A DNA stretch of 45,804 bases from DATJUF01 sp035524095 (GCA_035524095.1 DATKPK010000033.1:1-45804), one strand, 5' to 3'; numbered from the stretch's first letter, positions 9,557-18,311 are shown. Notes: a model not told the origin generated them from the sequence alone. Numbers and translations: made by a program.

Positions 9557-9586
9557 AAAAGGCGGGACAGCCTAAACCATCCCGCC
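9557..9586 (-). terminator. Intrinsic terminator after the LLM gene pair
   Basis: On the minus strand GGCGGGA (9586-9580) pairs with TCCCGCC (9567-9561) around a 12-base loop and is followed by TTTT (9560-9557). It lies 25 bases past the stop of the downstream LLM gene. Confidence 0.75.
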
Positions 9587-9611
9587 TGAACGGCCACGAT
9601 CAAAATGTCAG

Positions 9612-10493
9612 TTAAAGTTTGGCCGCCGGTTCGACGAATTCACGCGCTATCTTCTCCATTTGCGTGACCATCTCGCGCTCGCTCGCAGGAGCCTCGAAGA
9701 GCACCAACGCGATCTCGTCTAATCCCGCATCACGATAGCGCTTCAAGTCGTCGGGCGTGATCGGTTTCATGTACGGCGAGGCGGCGAGTTCAAGGTCGGA
9801 ACGGCTCCGCCCATATTCCTTGAGCAGCGCCTCAATACGCTTGACCTTCGGGGCGGCCTCCGCTGGCGTAACGTTGAAGCCAATCCACCCGTCGCCATAC
9901 TCAGCGGTTCGCCGCAACGCAGGCCCGCTTTCGCCGCCGAACCAGATCGGGACGCGCTTGCCATCCGCCGGTTTCGGATAGCTGCGGACGCCACGGAAAT
10001 TGACGAACTCGCCACTGTAGGCGGAAACCTCGCTTGCCCACAGGACTCGCATCGCTTCGATATACTCACGCGTGCGATGGGCTCGGCGTTCCCACTGGAT
10101 ACCGATTGCCTGGAATTCCTCCTCGAGCCATCCGATCCCTGTGCCCAGAATGATCCGTCCATCGCTTAGCCGATCGGCCGTGGCGACGGCTTTGGCCAGC
10201 ACCAGTGGATTATGTTCCGGGACGAGGCAGATACCGCTCGCCAGCCGAATCTTGCTGGTGACCGCGGCGGCGTAGGTCAATGAAATGAACGGGTCGCCGA
10301 TCGGCCAATCAGTCTGCATCGGAAACTCGCCGGCTGAATAAGGATATTTCGAGGCATACTCGTCGAGCAGGACGACGTGTTCAGGCGCCCATAGCGTAGC
10401 GAAGCCGAGGCGCTCGGCGTTGACCGCGATTGCGCGCGCCCACGCCGGCGTGGTTGCCGGTCCGATTCCAGTCGCAAAAAATCCGACTTTCAT
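9612..10493 (-). CDS. LLM-class (luciferase-like) oxidoreductase, probably F420-dependent (293 aa)
   Basis: TIM-barrel flavin/F420 monooxygenase-like protein. Family signatures: MKVGFFATG at the start, FATLWAPEHVVLLDEY, SGICLVPEHNPLVLAK, GRIILGTGIGWLEEEF, RTREYIEAMRVLW and VPIWFGGESGPALRR, the pattern annotated as LLM class F420-dependent oxidoreductase. The ATG at 10493 is chosen over the one at 10499 because AAGGAA then sits about seven bases upstream. It is the downstream member of a tandem pair with an evident paralogue (48 bases apart) and is followed by a terminator. Substrate unknown; flavin rather than F420 use cannot be excluded. Confidence 0.92.
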   Translation of the reverse strand: MKVGFFATGIGPATTPAWARAIAVNAERLGFATLWAPEHVVLLDEYASKYPYSAGEFPMQTDWPIGDPFISLTYAAAVTSKIRLASGICLVPEHNPLVLAKAVATADRLSDGRIILGTGIGWLEEEFQAIGIQWERRAHRTREYIEAMRVLWASEVSAYSGEFVNFRGVRSYPKPADGKRVPIWFGGESGPALRRTAEYGDGWIGFNVTPAEAAPKVKRIEALLKEYGRSRSDLELAASPYMKPITPDDLKRYRDAGLDEIALVLFEAPASEREMVTQMEKIAREFVEPAAKL

Positions 10494-10541
10494 ACCCATT
10501 TCCTTCGATGTCCGCGGCGGCCGGACGTCTAACGATTTACT

Positions 10542-11426
10542 TTAGATTTTGGCAGCGGGTTCGACCCAGTCGCGCGCAATCTGTTCGAGGTTTTCGACCA
10601 GGTCCACTTCTGCGCGAGGAGATCGCAGCTTGATCAAAATTACCTCCTCGACACCCGCGTCGCGATAACGCTTGAGGTCGTCGGCGGTGACCGGCTTAGA
10701 GTAGGGCGACACCGCGAGTTCGACGTCGGATCGCTTGCGGCCATTCGCCTTCAGCAATTCTTCGATCGTCTTGATTTTGGCGGCAGCTTCCTCGGGCGAG
10801 AGATTGAACCCGCACCATCCGTTGCCATAAGACGCCACACGCCGCAACGCGGGTGCGCTTTCGCCGCCAAACCATACCGGCAGATCAGCACCGCGCATCG
10901 GCTTGGGATTACTGCGAACGCCTTCGAAGCTGACGAACTCGCCTTTGTGACTGCTGATTTCTTCGCCCCACAGTTTGCGCATTGCAGCAATATATTCGCG
11001 GGTGCGGCGTCCGCGATGCTCCCATGGCACGCCGATCGCGTCGAATTCCTCTTCGAGCCATCCGATACCCGTGCCGAGAATGAAGCGGCCGCCGCTGAGA
11101 AAATCAAGCGTTGCGGCAACCTTCGCCAGCACAACCGGATTATGCTCGGGCACCAGGCAGATACCCGTCGCCAGCCGGATTTTTGAGGTGACGGCGGCCA
11201 TGCAGGTCAGCGCGAGAAAAGGGTCAAGAATCGGCGCGTGAGTCGGCGCCGGCAGTGCTCCATCCTGCGAATAGGGATATTTGGAAGCATACTTGTCGAC
11301 CAGTACGACGTGTTCTGGAACCCACAGCGTCGTGATTCCGAGCCGTTCGGCATGAGTCGCGGCGGCTTTGAGCAGCCCTCCACCGGCCATCCGGCCATTT
11401 GCACCGACAAATAGTCCAATTTTCAT
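10542..11426 (-). CDS. LLM-class oxidoreductase, tandem paralogue (294 aa)
   Basis: Close paralogue of the gene just downstream, collinear over the whole length: MKIGLFVGANG, TTLWVPEHVVLVDKYASKYPY, ATGICLVPEHNPVVLAK, GGRFILGTGIGWLEEEF, RTREYIAAMRKLWGEE, LPVWFGGESAPALRR and a C-terminus ending WVEPAAKI, where the partner ends FVEPAAKL. This points to a tandem duplication followed by divergence. The pair is probably one transcription unit. The reaction is unknown; members act on reduced or hydroxylated carbonyl-type substrates with F420 or FMN. Confidence 0.92.
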   Translation of the reverse strand: MKIGLFVGANGRMAGGGLLKAAATHAERLGITTLWVPEHVVLVDKYASKYPYSQDGALPAPTHAPILDPFLALTCMAAVTSKIRLATGICLVPEHNPVVLAKVAATLDFLSGGRFILGTGIGWLEEEFDAIGVPWEHRGRRTREYIAAMRKLWGEEISSHKGEFVSFEGVRSNPKPMRGADLPVWFGGESAPALRRVASYGNGWCGFNLSPEEAAAKIKTIEELLKANGRKRSDVELAVSPYSKPVTADDLKRYRDAGVEEVILIKLRSPRAEVDLVENLEQIARDWVEPAAKI

Positions 11427-11579
11427 GATTAAGTCTCCGACTGCGCGACGATGACAGTTTCGCGATTTTCGATCGTGGGTTGGTGGACCATTACTATGCT
11501 CTGCGCGCGCCGGTCAACGCCGCGAGGCGGCATTCGGGGGCCTGATTCGAGCTGCCGTGCTCGCGCGCCGAGCGGTTGC

Positions 11580-12661
11580 TTAAAGCGCCGAACCTTCGTC
11601 GAGGAACAACAACGTGTCGGGGTTAAACAGGTCAGCAAAAGAGATTGGGCTGTTGCTGTCGTCCAGCATTGTGATTGAGTAAGCGGTCGCACCTGCCGGA
11701 GAGCCTGGGAAGTAAGTCTTGTTTTTGACGTCTGTCGCTGACGCCTCGAACCAGGGAACGGCGACATAGTTGGCCAGGTCGGCAGTCGATCCCCCGACCT
11801 CCGGTCGTTCGATTATCCATTCAGTGGATTGCCCGACCAGAGGTGACCCGTCGAGAGCCGCCGCCGTGATCGTTCCATCCACCTGCCAATTTTGGGTCAC
11901 GTCCGTGTATGACAGCGTACCGCTCGTCGACTCGCCACCCGACCAGTTGGTGGCCGTCACCACGACGATCAGATAATCACCGGGAGCGAAAGGCAGAGCA
12001 CTGCTGTCACTGGCGGTGATTTCGAATGTAGCGCCCGGAAGCCACTCAATCCAAGGGTAGTTCTCTGTCGTGGTGGTGTCGCTAACGCAAGTAGCATCGG
12101 ATTCAGACCCGGACTGAAAGAGCGAATTGTTTGCAAAACCGTCGATGCCCGCCCAATCGGATGAATAGTCCGTTCCCCCACAGGTGCCGAAGGCTTGTTG
12201 GACGATTGGAACTAACCACGCACCGGTTACGCTCGTGAATTGAGGTCTTTTGTGGACGAGCGCATAGCCGCTCCAATTCGAGCTGGCGGCCTTTTTCGAA
12301 TTCTTAATTACCAGGTTTTCGACTGGCCGATGGTAGATGCTCGTTGCTGAGGCTCGGGCACAATGCGTTTCAACGCCGGATTAGCGATCATTTCCCAGGT
12401 AGCCAGAGCTTTTGCTGGCGCGTTCGCGGCGGGTCGTGGAGGATAGCCATAAAGTTCCAACTCGGCTGCTGATGCCGTCATTGGATTGAACCCTGCTGGT
12501 GGCTCCGTATAGGCGTAAACGCCCTTGATATTGGTTTCGACCGCAAAAGGCGAGGGCGACTGGGCGCTCGCTAGCGACGCAATCAAAATAGACAGCGCCG
12601 CAACCTGCGCCACTGCATACACAATTTTTCGGTTCACCAAGTCTGTATCCCGTAGATTCAC
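11580..12661 (-). pseudogene. Secreted G1-family (eqolisin-like) glutamic peptidase, interrupted by a frameshift
   Basis: Two minus-strand frames join into one peptidase G1 protein of about 360 residues. The first (12661 to 12308) has a signal peptide (hydrophobic stretch ending ASLASA before QSPSP) and the bacterial G1 pro-region (EPPAGFNPMTASAAELELYGYPPRP, shown here in pieces: PPAGFNP, ELELYGYPPRP). The second carries SSNWSGYALV, DWAGIDG, LFQSGSE with the catalytic Gln, PWIEWLP and EWIIERPE with the catalytic Glu. The frames meet at about 12344: restoring one A in CAACG gives Gln-Gln-Thr-Ser-Ile-Tyr-His-Arg-Pro, the expected continuation, and makes the total length divisible by three. No other damage is seen, so it is a recent mutation or an assembly error. 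Confidence 0.85.
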
Positions 12662-12790
12662 AGTATCTCTTTAAGTCAGTTCAACTGATCATGCTCGTTT
12701 TGGATCTTACCAAAAACGCTGGTCTCCAATTATCGCACTCTTGAATTTGCATTCCGTTAAGCGTGGATTTTTGTTTACGACGTCTCGCAC

Positions 12791-13774
12791 TCAGACGTGG
12801 TTGCGCAGCATAAGTTCCTTCGGATGCGGTTCGAGGTACAGTTGCCCTTCTAGGTAACTGATCGAGTGCAGCCTGACATAATGCCGGATTAGCGTCATCG
12901 GCACGATTAGCGGCACCAAACCTCGTCGATAATCGTCGATTAACGTGACAAGCTCATTGCGCGAGGCGGCATCAAGTTTGTTGCTGAAATAGCCGGCCAT
13001 ATGCTGCAAAACATTTGTGTGACGCGCGGGCGTCGCGATTTGTTTCAGCGCTGTCATGAACCTCGATTCGTAATGATCCCGCACCTCGGTTCTACTCGCC
13101 CCTTTCGCATCCGCAACGAGTCTTCCGAGTTCGCGATAAGTGGCCGGCGCATGCGCGAGCAACTGCAGCTTGTGTGCCGTATGGAAAGCGACGAGTCCGC
13201 CGATAGTCCAACGTCCGCCGAAAAACGACCGCAATCGCCGATAGGCGAAGACGCGCTCGATAAAATTCTCGCGCAGGCGTGGATCATTAAGCCGCCCCTC
13301 CTCTTCGACCGGCAGATTCGGGTAACGACTCAGCAAACCCGCAGCATAGAGTCCGCGGCCATCGCGCGACGGCATGCCGCCGCTGCCATAGACCTTAACG
13401 CGTTCCATCCCGCAACTTGGTGAATCCTTCTTGAGCAAGTAGCCACTCAAGTCTTCGCGAGTGAGACTCGCTGTGCGCCGTTCCGCGAAGATGCCCATGG
13501 CAGCCGTATGGTCGATGCCGCGCTTGTTGGAAATGAGCGAAACATTGCCGTGCAGATCCTTGACGAGGCGTAGGGTCTCGCGCGGCACACCAAGGCCCAA
13601 CTCGAACTCTGGGCACACAGGAACGAACTCGACGAAGCGTCCTAAGGTTTCCGTGATAAATTCGTTGCGCTTGTGACCGCCGTCGAATCGAACCTCCTGG
13701 CCTAATAGACAAGCCGATACGCCGATTCGGATCGGCGGATCTTCGGACGCCGGGACGGTGGCAGCGACTGACAT
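12791..13774 (-). CDS. DUF523-DUF1722 protein (YbgA-like), 327 aa
   Basis: Residues 15 to about 160 are a DUF523 domain with three conserved cysteines, Cys22 (GVSACLLG), Cys54 (PVCPE) and Cys121 (DSPSCGMERV). DUF523 proteins such as TudS bind a 4Fe-4S cluster and desulfurate thiouracil, so these are probable cluster ligands (family knowledge). The C-terminal half is DUF1722 (FHTAHKLQLLAH, YRELGRLVA). The two-domain protein next to a photolyase gene repeats the ybgA-phr arrangement of E. coli; the photolyase lies 60 bases upstream on the same strand. Function in this host is unproven. Confidence 0.9.
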   Translation of the reverse strand: MSVAATVPASEDPPIRIGVSACLLGQEVRFDGGHKRNEFITETLGRFVEFVPVCPEFELGLGVPRETLRLVKDLHGNVSLISNKRGIDHTAAMGIFAERRTASLTREDLSGYLLKKDSPSCGMERVKVYGSGGMPSRDGRGLYAAGLLSRYPNLPVEEEGRLNDPRLRENFIERVFAYRRLRSFFGGRWTIGGLVAFHTAHKLQLLAHAPATYRELGRLVADAKGASRTEVRDHYESRFMTALKQIATPARHTNVLQHMAGYFSNKLDAASRNELVTLIDDYRRGLVPLIVPMTLIRHYVRLHSISYLEGQLYLEPHPKELMLRNHV

Positions 13775-13834
13775 TGTCGTGGACAGACTAGCTGATCTCT
13801 ATTCGAGTATGGCTCGCACGATGCCGAGGCGGAA

Positions 13835-15229
13835 TCACTTCAAGGATTTGCGCCTCCCAAGCCAGCGCTGAATGTACGCGCGGCTGTCGAATTTGCGCCC
13901 AGTGCTGGCGCCTGACATGTAGCGAATCGTGCCAAAGATTGGCCGTGCAGGACCCCACGGGCGATCGTGCTTACCGCCAATCGCCCACGCGATACCGGCA
14001 TAGCCGTTGGGGTCGCGCCCGTCGAGTTCGTATTTGTCATTCAGACGGACGGCGATCGCGTAAGCGTCTCGTGGACTGCGGCTCCATTCGAGGATTTTTT
14101 TTGCCCAGTACATTCGCATATAACCATGCATCCAGCCCGACTCTACCATTTGACGCTGAGCGGCGTTCCACAAGGGATCGTGAGTATCTGCAGCCTCGAG
14201 CTTGCGCTCGTTATAAAAGTACGGGCGCAAATCGTCCTCATGATCGCCGAGCGTCGCGCGCGCCCATCGCTCGCAACAATCGATCGTGCGGAAGTTGCGA
14301 TTGTATGTGGTGAAAGCGGCAGCCAATTCGCGCCGCACGATCAGTTCTTCGAGAAACGAACGGCGCGCTTCCTCAGGAGCGTCAGCATCGCGTGCGGCTA
14401 GCACTAGCGTATGCGGTCCGAGTTGGCCGAAGTGCAGGTACGGCGAGAGATGGCTGGTGGCGTCGAGTTCGGGAGCATTTCGACGCTCGGAGTAATGCGG
14501 CAGGGCGTCTCTGATGAAACGTTTCATGCGCGCAAGTGCGGCAGTAGTTCCACCATCAAATTGATCGGTGCGCGGAACACTCTGGTCGAGCGGCAACGAT
14601 TTGAGCAGATCGAGCGAAGGCGCAAGAGATGCGATCGTGCGTTTCCGCTGCCATGGAACATACACGGTGCCATTGCCGATCGGCGCAAGGAACTCCTCCA
14701 GGTGTCGATGGATGACCGGTCTGATCGTGCGTGCCGCATAATGCTCACGGCCAATCACCGCCGTCGGCACGATCACATCGGCATCGACAGAGAGCGCCGG
14801 TACGCGAACGTCTTCAGGGATCAGGGAACGCCAGGCGCCCGCCGCGGTCAATGGATTACGATCGGTGATGATCACCGCGGGACGGACCGCCGCGCACAAC
14901 CTGCCGAATTCGTTCGCTGCGCGTCCTTCAGCGACGCGAAGGATAAAACCGATCTTGCGCCGTTCGAGACGACTCGCCGTATCCGCAAATCCTTCGAGCA
15001 TGAAGGCAAACTGACGCAGATTGGCGTGACGGCGTTTAGACCGGATCAAGAAACAAACTGTAACCGGCAACTTTCGCTGATTGGCGAAACGAATCGCGGT
15101 TTCGAGAGCCGGATTGTCGAAGGCGCGCTGCGACCGCCGCATCCAATAGAGAATGCAACGTCCGTCCGGATCCGGCGTTCCTAGATTGTGTGATTCAACG
15201 CGCAGATCAGCGGCAAGCGCTTCAATCAT
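13835..15229 (-). CDS. phr: Class II deoxyribodipyrimidine photolyase (464 aa)
   Basis: Light-driven FAD enzyme that splits cyclobutane pyrimidine dimers in DNA. Class II hallmarks are present: an N-terminal antenna domain beginning CILYWMRRSQRAFDNPAL, SPYLHFGQLG, ELIVRRELAAAFTTYN, KKILEWSRSPRDAY, and the FAD/DNA-binding end LNDKYELDGRDPNGYAGIAW followed by IGGKHDRPWGPARPIFG. Length agrees with the family. The Imm8-like gene stop is 9 bases upstream and the DUF523-DUF1722 gene follows. Confidence 0.95.
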   Translation of the reverse strand: MIEALAADLRVESHNLGTPDPDGRCILYWMRRSQRAFDNPALETAIRFANQRKLPVTVCFLIRSKRRHANLRQFAFMLEGFADTASRLERRKIGFILRVAEGRAANEFGRLCAAVRPAVIITDRNPLTAAGAWRSLIPEDVRVPALSVDADVIVPTAVIGREHYAARTIRPVIHRHLEEFLAPIGNGTVYVPWQRKRTIASLAPSLDLLKSLPLDQSVPRTDQFDGGTTAALARMKRFIRDALPHYSERRNAPELDATSHLSPYLHFGQLGPHTLVLAARDADAPEEARRSFLEELIVRRELAAAFTTYNRNFRTIDCCERWARATLGDHEDDLRPYFYNERKLEAADTHDPLWNAAQRQMVESGWMHGYMRMYWAKKILEWSRSPRDAYAIAVRLNDKYELDGRDPNGYAGIAWAIGGKHDRPWGPARPIFGTIRYMSGASTGRKFDSRAYIQRWLGRRKSLK

Positions 15230-15238
15230 AGGCCGCGT

Positions 15239-15601
15239 TCAGGGTTTGTAATCTTCGAACTCCCATCGTCCGAGGCGGTCGAGCTTTTGAGCGACTTCGT
15301 GCCACGTCTCGCCCGTACAATGTCGTAAATATTTGTTTATGTATCGCTTAGTTTTCTCGAGGTCATACCCTTCGACGAATAGGTAATGCCTCCCGGTGAG
15401 AATGCCGCCGCAGTCCCTTAGTCTCTGCTCGTACCATGATGGTGTGCACACCGTAATGTCGAAGGATTCACTTCCACGGTCCCCTGCTGGGCCAAAAAAT
15501 GCTTGAAACAGAAAACCGAAACATTCGGGTTCATCTTGAGGACGAAAGGTTTCCAGATCGACATCCGGACTATGCAACCCTTTTAGCGCGGGACTGATCA
15601 T
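15239..15601 (-). CDS. Imm8-like immunity protein (120 aa)
   Basis: Resembles the Imm8 family of immunity proteins from polymorphic toxin systems: a D-x-E-x-F start with ECFGFLFQAFFGPAG, then SFDITVCTPSWYEQ, HYLFVEGYD, ETWHEVAQKLDRL and the terminal WEFEDY typical of the group. No toxin or secretion gene is beside it; it is wedged between a diiron protein gene (27 bases) and the photolyase (9 bases), so it would be cotranscribed with them. It may protect against a neighbour's toxin or have been recruited for another task. Family assignment is from remembered motif pattern, so moderately sure. Confidence 0.65.
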   Translation of the reverse strand: MISPALKGLHSPDVDLETFRPQDEPECFGFLFQAFFGPAGDRGSESFDITVCTPSWYEQRLRDCGGILTGRHYLFVEGYDLEKTKRYINKYLRHCTGETWHEVAQKLDRLGRWEFEDYKP

Positions 15602-15628
15602 CGCGTTTCTTTTGCCCGTCTCGATTAA

Positions 15629-16384
15629 TCAACCAAGCGTCCGAGGGTAGCCGCTCGTTAGCGCAGGCATTGCGAGACCGGCTTGCACGACGCGCCTTTC
15701 GAGCATCGCTAGAAACAGGTCGGCGAGCTCGCCGTTATCCCTCTGCTTCAAGCCATATCTAATGCAATCGAATGTGAATCCGCTGCCGGGCGGTCCGAAG
15801 AAATTAACCGCGCGCGGCAGCCATGCCCGCAACGCTCCGTTGACCCGTTCGGCGCCGAACCATTCCACAGCGTCGCGCAGGCAGCTGGCCGCAAAATCCT
15901 CGTGGCCCGCCTCCTCTTCAAGAATCAAGTCAGCGGCGCGTGCATGCGGCGCATAGCTCGATTCACGATAGTTGACGCCGATCATTAGATAGCCGGTCAT
16001 GTCCAAGCTCACCGAGCCCATCACGAGGTCGAGCGGACCCTCTGCGTGTTCGGCGAAATAGCGCGGCGCCACAAACGACGGCGCCTTGAGCGCCGCAATC
16101 AACGAACGGTCTGCGGCGGCTTCCTGCAAGCCCAGCGGCTCAAGCAATTGGTAGACGAGGCGGGCGTGCTTGCGCTCCTCCGCATAGTTTTGTGCGATTC
16201 TGGGACGCAGCCGCGCATCATCGATCGTCTCGAGCGCGCGCTGATAACCGATCGCGGTGAACTTCTCCGCCAGTGCATGGGCTGCCAATAGTCGAGTCAG
16301 GACTTTGACATAATGCGGCTCGACCCGCCCTGCCGCAATGTCATCGGCTTCGATTGCGAGCGATGCGTACCGCGAAGCCGTCAT
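15629..16384 (-). CDS. Ferritin-like diiron protein of the PaaA/PaaC family (251 aa)
   Basis: All-helical diiron carboxylate protein related to phenylacetyl-CoA epoxidase subunits (PF05138 type). Candidate iron ligands are Glu40, Glu70 and His73 in EERKH, Asp128, and Glu158 and His161 in EEEAGH, which makes two ExxH motifs and a complete four-helix diiron set. The presence of ligands suggests an active oxygenase (PaaA-like) rather than the structural PaaC subunit. Paa B, D and E partners are absent. It starts 9 bases after a MaoC hydratase gene, so the substrate may be a CoA thioester (inference). Confidence 0.75.
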   Translation of the reverse strand: MTASRYASLAIEADDIAAGRVEPHYVKVLTRLLAAHALAEKFTAIGYQRALETIDDARLRPRIAQNYAEERKHARLVYQLLEPLGLQEAAADRSLIAALKAPSFVAPRYFAEHAEGPLDLVMGSVSLDMTGYLMIGVNYRESSYAPHARAADLILEEEAGHEDFAASCLRDAVEWFGAERVNGALRAWLPRAVNFFGPPGSGFTFDCIRYGLKQRDNGELADLFLAMLERRVVQAGLAMPALTSGYPRTLG

Positions 16385-16393
16385 AACCGCATA

Positions 16394-16831
16394 TCAGGTC
16401 GCGCGCGACGGCAGGATCACTGTAGCGCTACCCGGAGTGGTTTTTTCGCCTTTGGCATTTTCAAGCCAGATCTCGCAATCCACCAGATGGTCACCATTGC
16501 TGACGTACTTCTTGACCACTTTGCCCTTGCAGATGACCTTGCTGCCCGGCTGATCCATCCCGCGGTATTGCACCGAGAGCTTGCGCAGCCATCCGTGTTC
16601 ACCCGCGAAGTCCGTCATTAATTGCCCGAGAAAGGCATTTTTGAGCGCCCCATGCAGAATCACGCCGGGGAGCTTGTTTTTGATCGCGAAATCCTTGTCG
16701 TAATGAATCTGGTAGAAGTCGCCCGACGCACCTGCATATTTGACCAACTGTTGCGTGGTCGGATCTTTTTCCAACGCTGGAATTTCGTACCCGGCCTCGA
16801 CGTCTTCAAAATAGATCTGCTTGGATGGCAT
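16394..16831 (-). CDS. MaoC-like enoyl-CoA hydratase/dehydratase subunit (145 aa)
   Basis: Single hot-dog domain with the hydratase-2 motif YAGASGDFYQIHYDKDFA holding the usual Asp/His pair, then GVILHGALKNAFLGQL. The ATG at 16831 has GGAGAG upstream and is preferred to a TTG one codon earlier. The neighbouring upstream gene encodes a FAS1-like dehydratase domain 58 bases away. The pairing is like HadB with HadA in mycobacteria, so the two probably form a heterodimeric (R)-specific hydratase. Confidence 0.9.
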   Translation of the reverse strand: MPSKQIYFEDVEAGYEIPALEKDPTTQQLVKYAGASGDFYQIHYDKDFAIKNKLPGVILHGALKNAFLGQLMTDFAGEHGWLRKLSVQYRGMDQPGSKVICKGKVVKKYVSNGDHLVDCEIWLENAKGEKTTPGSATVILPSRAT

Positions 16832-16889
16832 CAATGACTCTCCTCAGAAGTCTGCGCCGACGGCGGCCCTCAGGCTAGTGGCAATCACG

Positions 16890-17339
16890 CTAGTAGCGAA
16901 TTCCAGTTGACCGTTGCAGCGCGACGATCTGGCCGAATTGGTTTGTGTAACTGGTCTCAGTAGTGATGAAGACCATCGGACCGAGGCGGCCGTCGCTTTC
17001 GCGCAGGTCGGCGATTTTGGTCTGCACCGTGATACGATCACCCGGACGAACCGGATGGAAGTACTCCCAATCGGAACCACCGTCGAGGCCGCGCGACGAT
17101 TGCATGTGGAGCTTCACTTCGGGAACCGGCGCCATCAGCGAACGATAGAAGGTTGGCGGCGCTATCATGCCCCCAAAGTGTGTCGCGCGCGCATCACGAT
17201 CGGTATTAAAGAGCGGGTTGTCGTCACCGATCGCCTCCGCGAAGCGGCGGATCGCTCCACGCTCGACTTCATGCGTGCGCGCCTCACCGGTCTTACCGAT
17301 CTGCTTCAAGGCTTCTTCAGTAACGTATTTGTTGGCCAT
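16890..17339 (-). CDS. FAS1-like/MaoC N-terminal dehydratase domain protein (149 aa)
   Basis: Hot-dog fold partner subunit of a MaoC hydratase: VERGAIRRFAEAIGDDNPLF, GGMIAPPTFYRSL, GLDGGSDWEYFHPVRPGDRI and FITTETSYTNQFGQIVA match the MaoC_dehydrat_N group, which lacks the catalytic Asp/His pair and supplies part of the acyl pocket. Gene order with the MaoC gene downstream supports a two-subunit enzyme acting in beta-oxidation or steroid/side-chain breakdown; the substrate is not evident. Confidence 0.88.
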   Translation of the reverse strand: MANKYVTEEALKQIGKTGEARTHEVERGAIRRFAEAIGDDNPLFNTDRDARATHFGGMIAPPTFYRSLMAPVPEVKLHMQSSRGLDGGSDWEYFHPVRPGDRITVQTKIADLRESDGRLGPMVFITTETSYTNQFGQIVALQRSTGIRY

Positions 17340-17396
17340 TGGATCACCTCGATTATCTCGGTCAGGAGCTGCGTCGCGGCTTGGTTAAAAGCGCCT

Positions 17397-17876
17397 TTAG
17401 TAGGTTCCCGCCGGCAACTTTGAATGGTCCCAGCTCGCGAATTTCTCCGGATGAATCCGGATCACCACTCGCTTTTCGGCTTGACGCCTCGCCGTTTCGG
17501 TCGGCATGACCCGCGCCGCCTGCGGCGAACCGGTGATGCGCGCGACTTTCTCGCCAATTAGACGCATCACGTTTAGCACTGCTTCCGAGCCCTCGATTAT
17601 TTCAGCGCGCCCGCGCACCATCACACCCTTGAGCTGATTGTACGCGCGTCCGCTTTCGACCATCACTCCCGCCTGCGGATTCCGTTTGAGATTCAGGACT
17701 TTCTGCGCCTTGCCGTAACTGGTCATTACGATATCGCCATGGTCCATAGCGAAAGTCATCGCTACCAGATGCGGATAGCCGTCGCGGTCGATACTGGCGA
17801 GTGACAGATTCTGGTTATTTTCCAGCCATTCGGTCATCTCGGCCGGACTCATCTTCACAATATCTCGTCGTTCCAT
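17397..17876 (-). CDS. PPOX-class split-barrel flavin/F420 oxidoreductase (159 aa)
   Basis: Pyridoxamine-phosphate-oxidase-like split barrel: NLSLASIDRDGYPHLVAMTF, IVMTSYGKAQKVLNLKRNP and a RGRAEII strand followed by a C-terminal basic segment (RVVIRIHPEKFASWDHSKL). Proteins of this pattern are usually labelled PPOX class F420-dependent. The ATG at 17876 begins MERRDIVKMSPAEM; an in-frame start at 17927 is less likely. It heads a tightly spaced minus-strand run down to the DUF523 gene. With three LLM genes in the window it suggests F420 use, but no F420 synthesis gene is visible. Confidence 0.82.
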   Translation of the reverse strand: MERRDIVKMSPAEMTEWLENNQNLSLASIDRDGYPHLVAMTFAMDHGDIVMTSYGKAQKVLNLKRNPQAGVMVESGRAYNQLKGVMVRGRAEIIEGSEAVLNVMRLIGEKVARITGSPQAARVMPTETARRQAEKRVVIRIHPEKFASWDHSKLPAGTY

Positions 17877-17979
17877 CGTAAGTTCAGGCTCCGCAGGCCT
17901 TGCGAAATACGCTGACGGCCCGATCAATGTGGTCTAATATAAGAGTGCATCGACAACAAGCGGAAACAGGAGGTGCATG

Positions 17980-18276
17980 ATGGCGAAGCTCGAAGCAAAA
18001 GAGATCGAACAACGACTCAGGTCGCTACCCGGATGGGAATATAAAGACAACGCGATCCAGAAGCTGTTCCGGTTCAAGGAATTTATGGAGGGAATTCAAT
18101 TCATAAATCAGGTCTCAGGAACCGCCGAGGCGATGGATCATCATCCTGATATCCACATCAACTATGTGCGGATCACTTTCGTCTGTTCGAGCCACGACTC
18201 GGGCGGTGTAACTGAGCGGGACCTTAAGCTGGCGCAGGCCATCGAAGAGGCCTACACAGCGCGATCGATCAACTGA
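17980..18276 (+). CDS. phhB: 4a-hydroxytetrahydrobiopterin dehydratase (pterin carbinolamine dehydratase), 98 aa
   Basis: Dehydrates pterin-4a-carbinolamine to recycle pterin cofactor. The signature MDHHPDIHINYVRITF followed by SHDSGGVTERDLKLAQ is the active-site region with the conserved histidines. A strong AGGAGG at 17968-17973 serves ATG at 17980 best; ATG at 17977 is only three bases from it. It stands alone on the plus strand, divergent from the PPOX gene and convergent with ispH. No aromatic amino-acid hydroxylase is in the window; in such genomes the protein may serve another pterin or molybdopterin role. Confidence 0.93.
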   Translation: MAKLEAKEIEQRLRSLPGWEYKDNAIQKLFRFKEFMEGIQFINQVSGTAEAMDHHPDIHINYVRITFVCSSHDSGGVTERDLKLAQAIEEAYTARSIN

Positions 18277-18311
18277 TACACCCAGCGCTGACAGCGAAAC
18301 GCTGCGAGCGC

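Noticed and set aside
14411..15184. 257-residue plus-strand open frame
   Set aside because: Shadow of the class II photolyase gene; Arg-rich translation with no family pattern.
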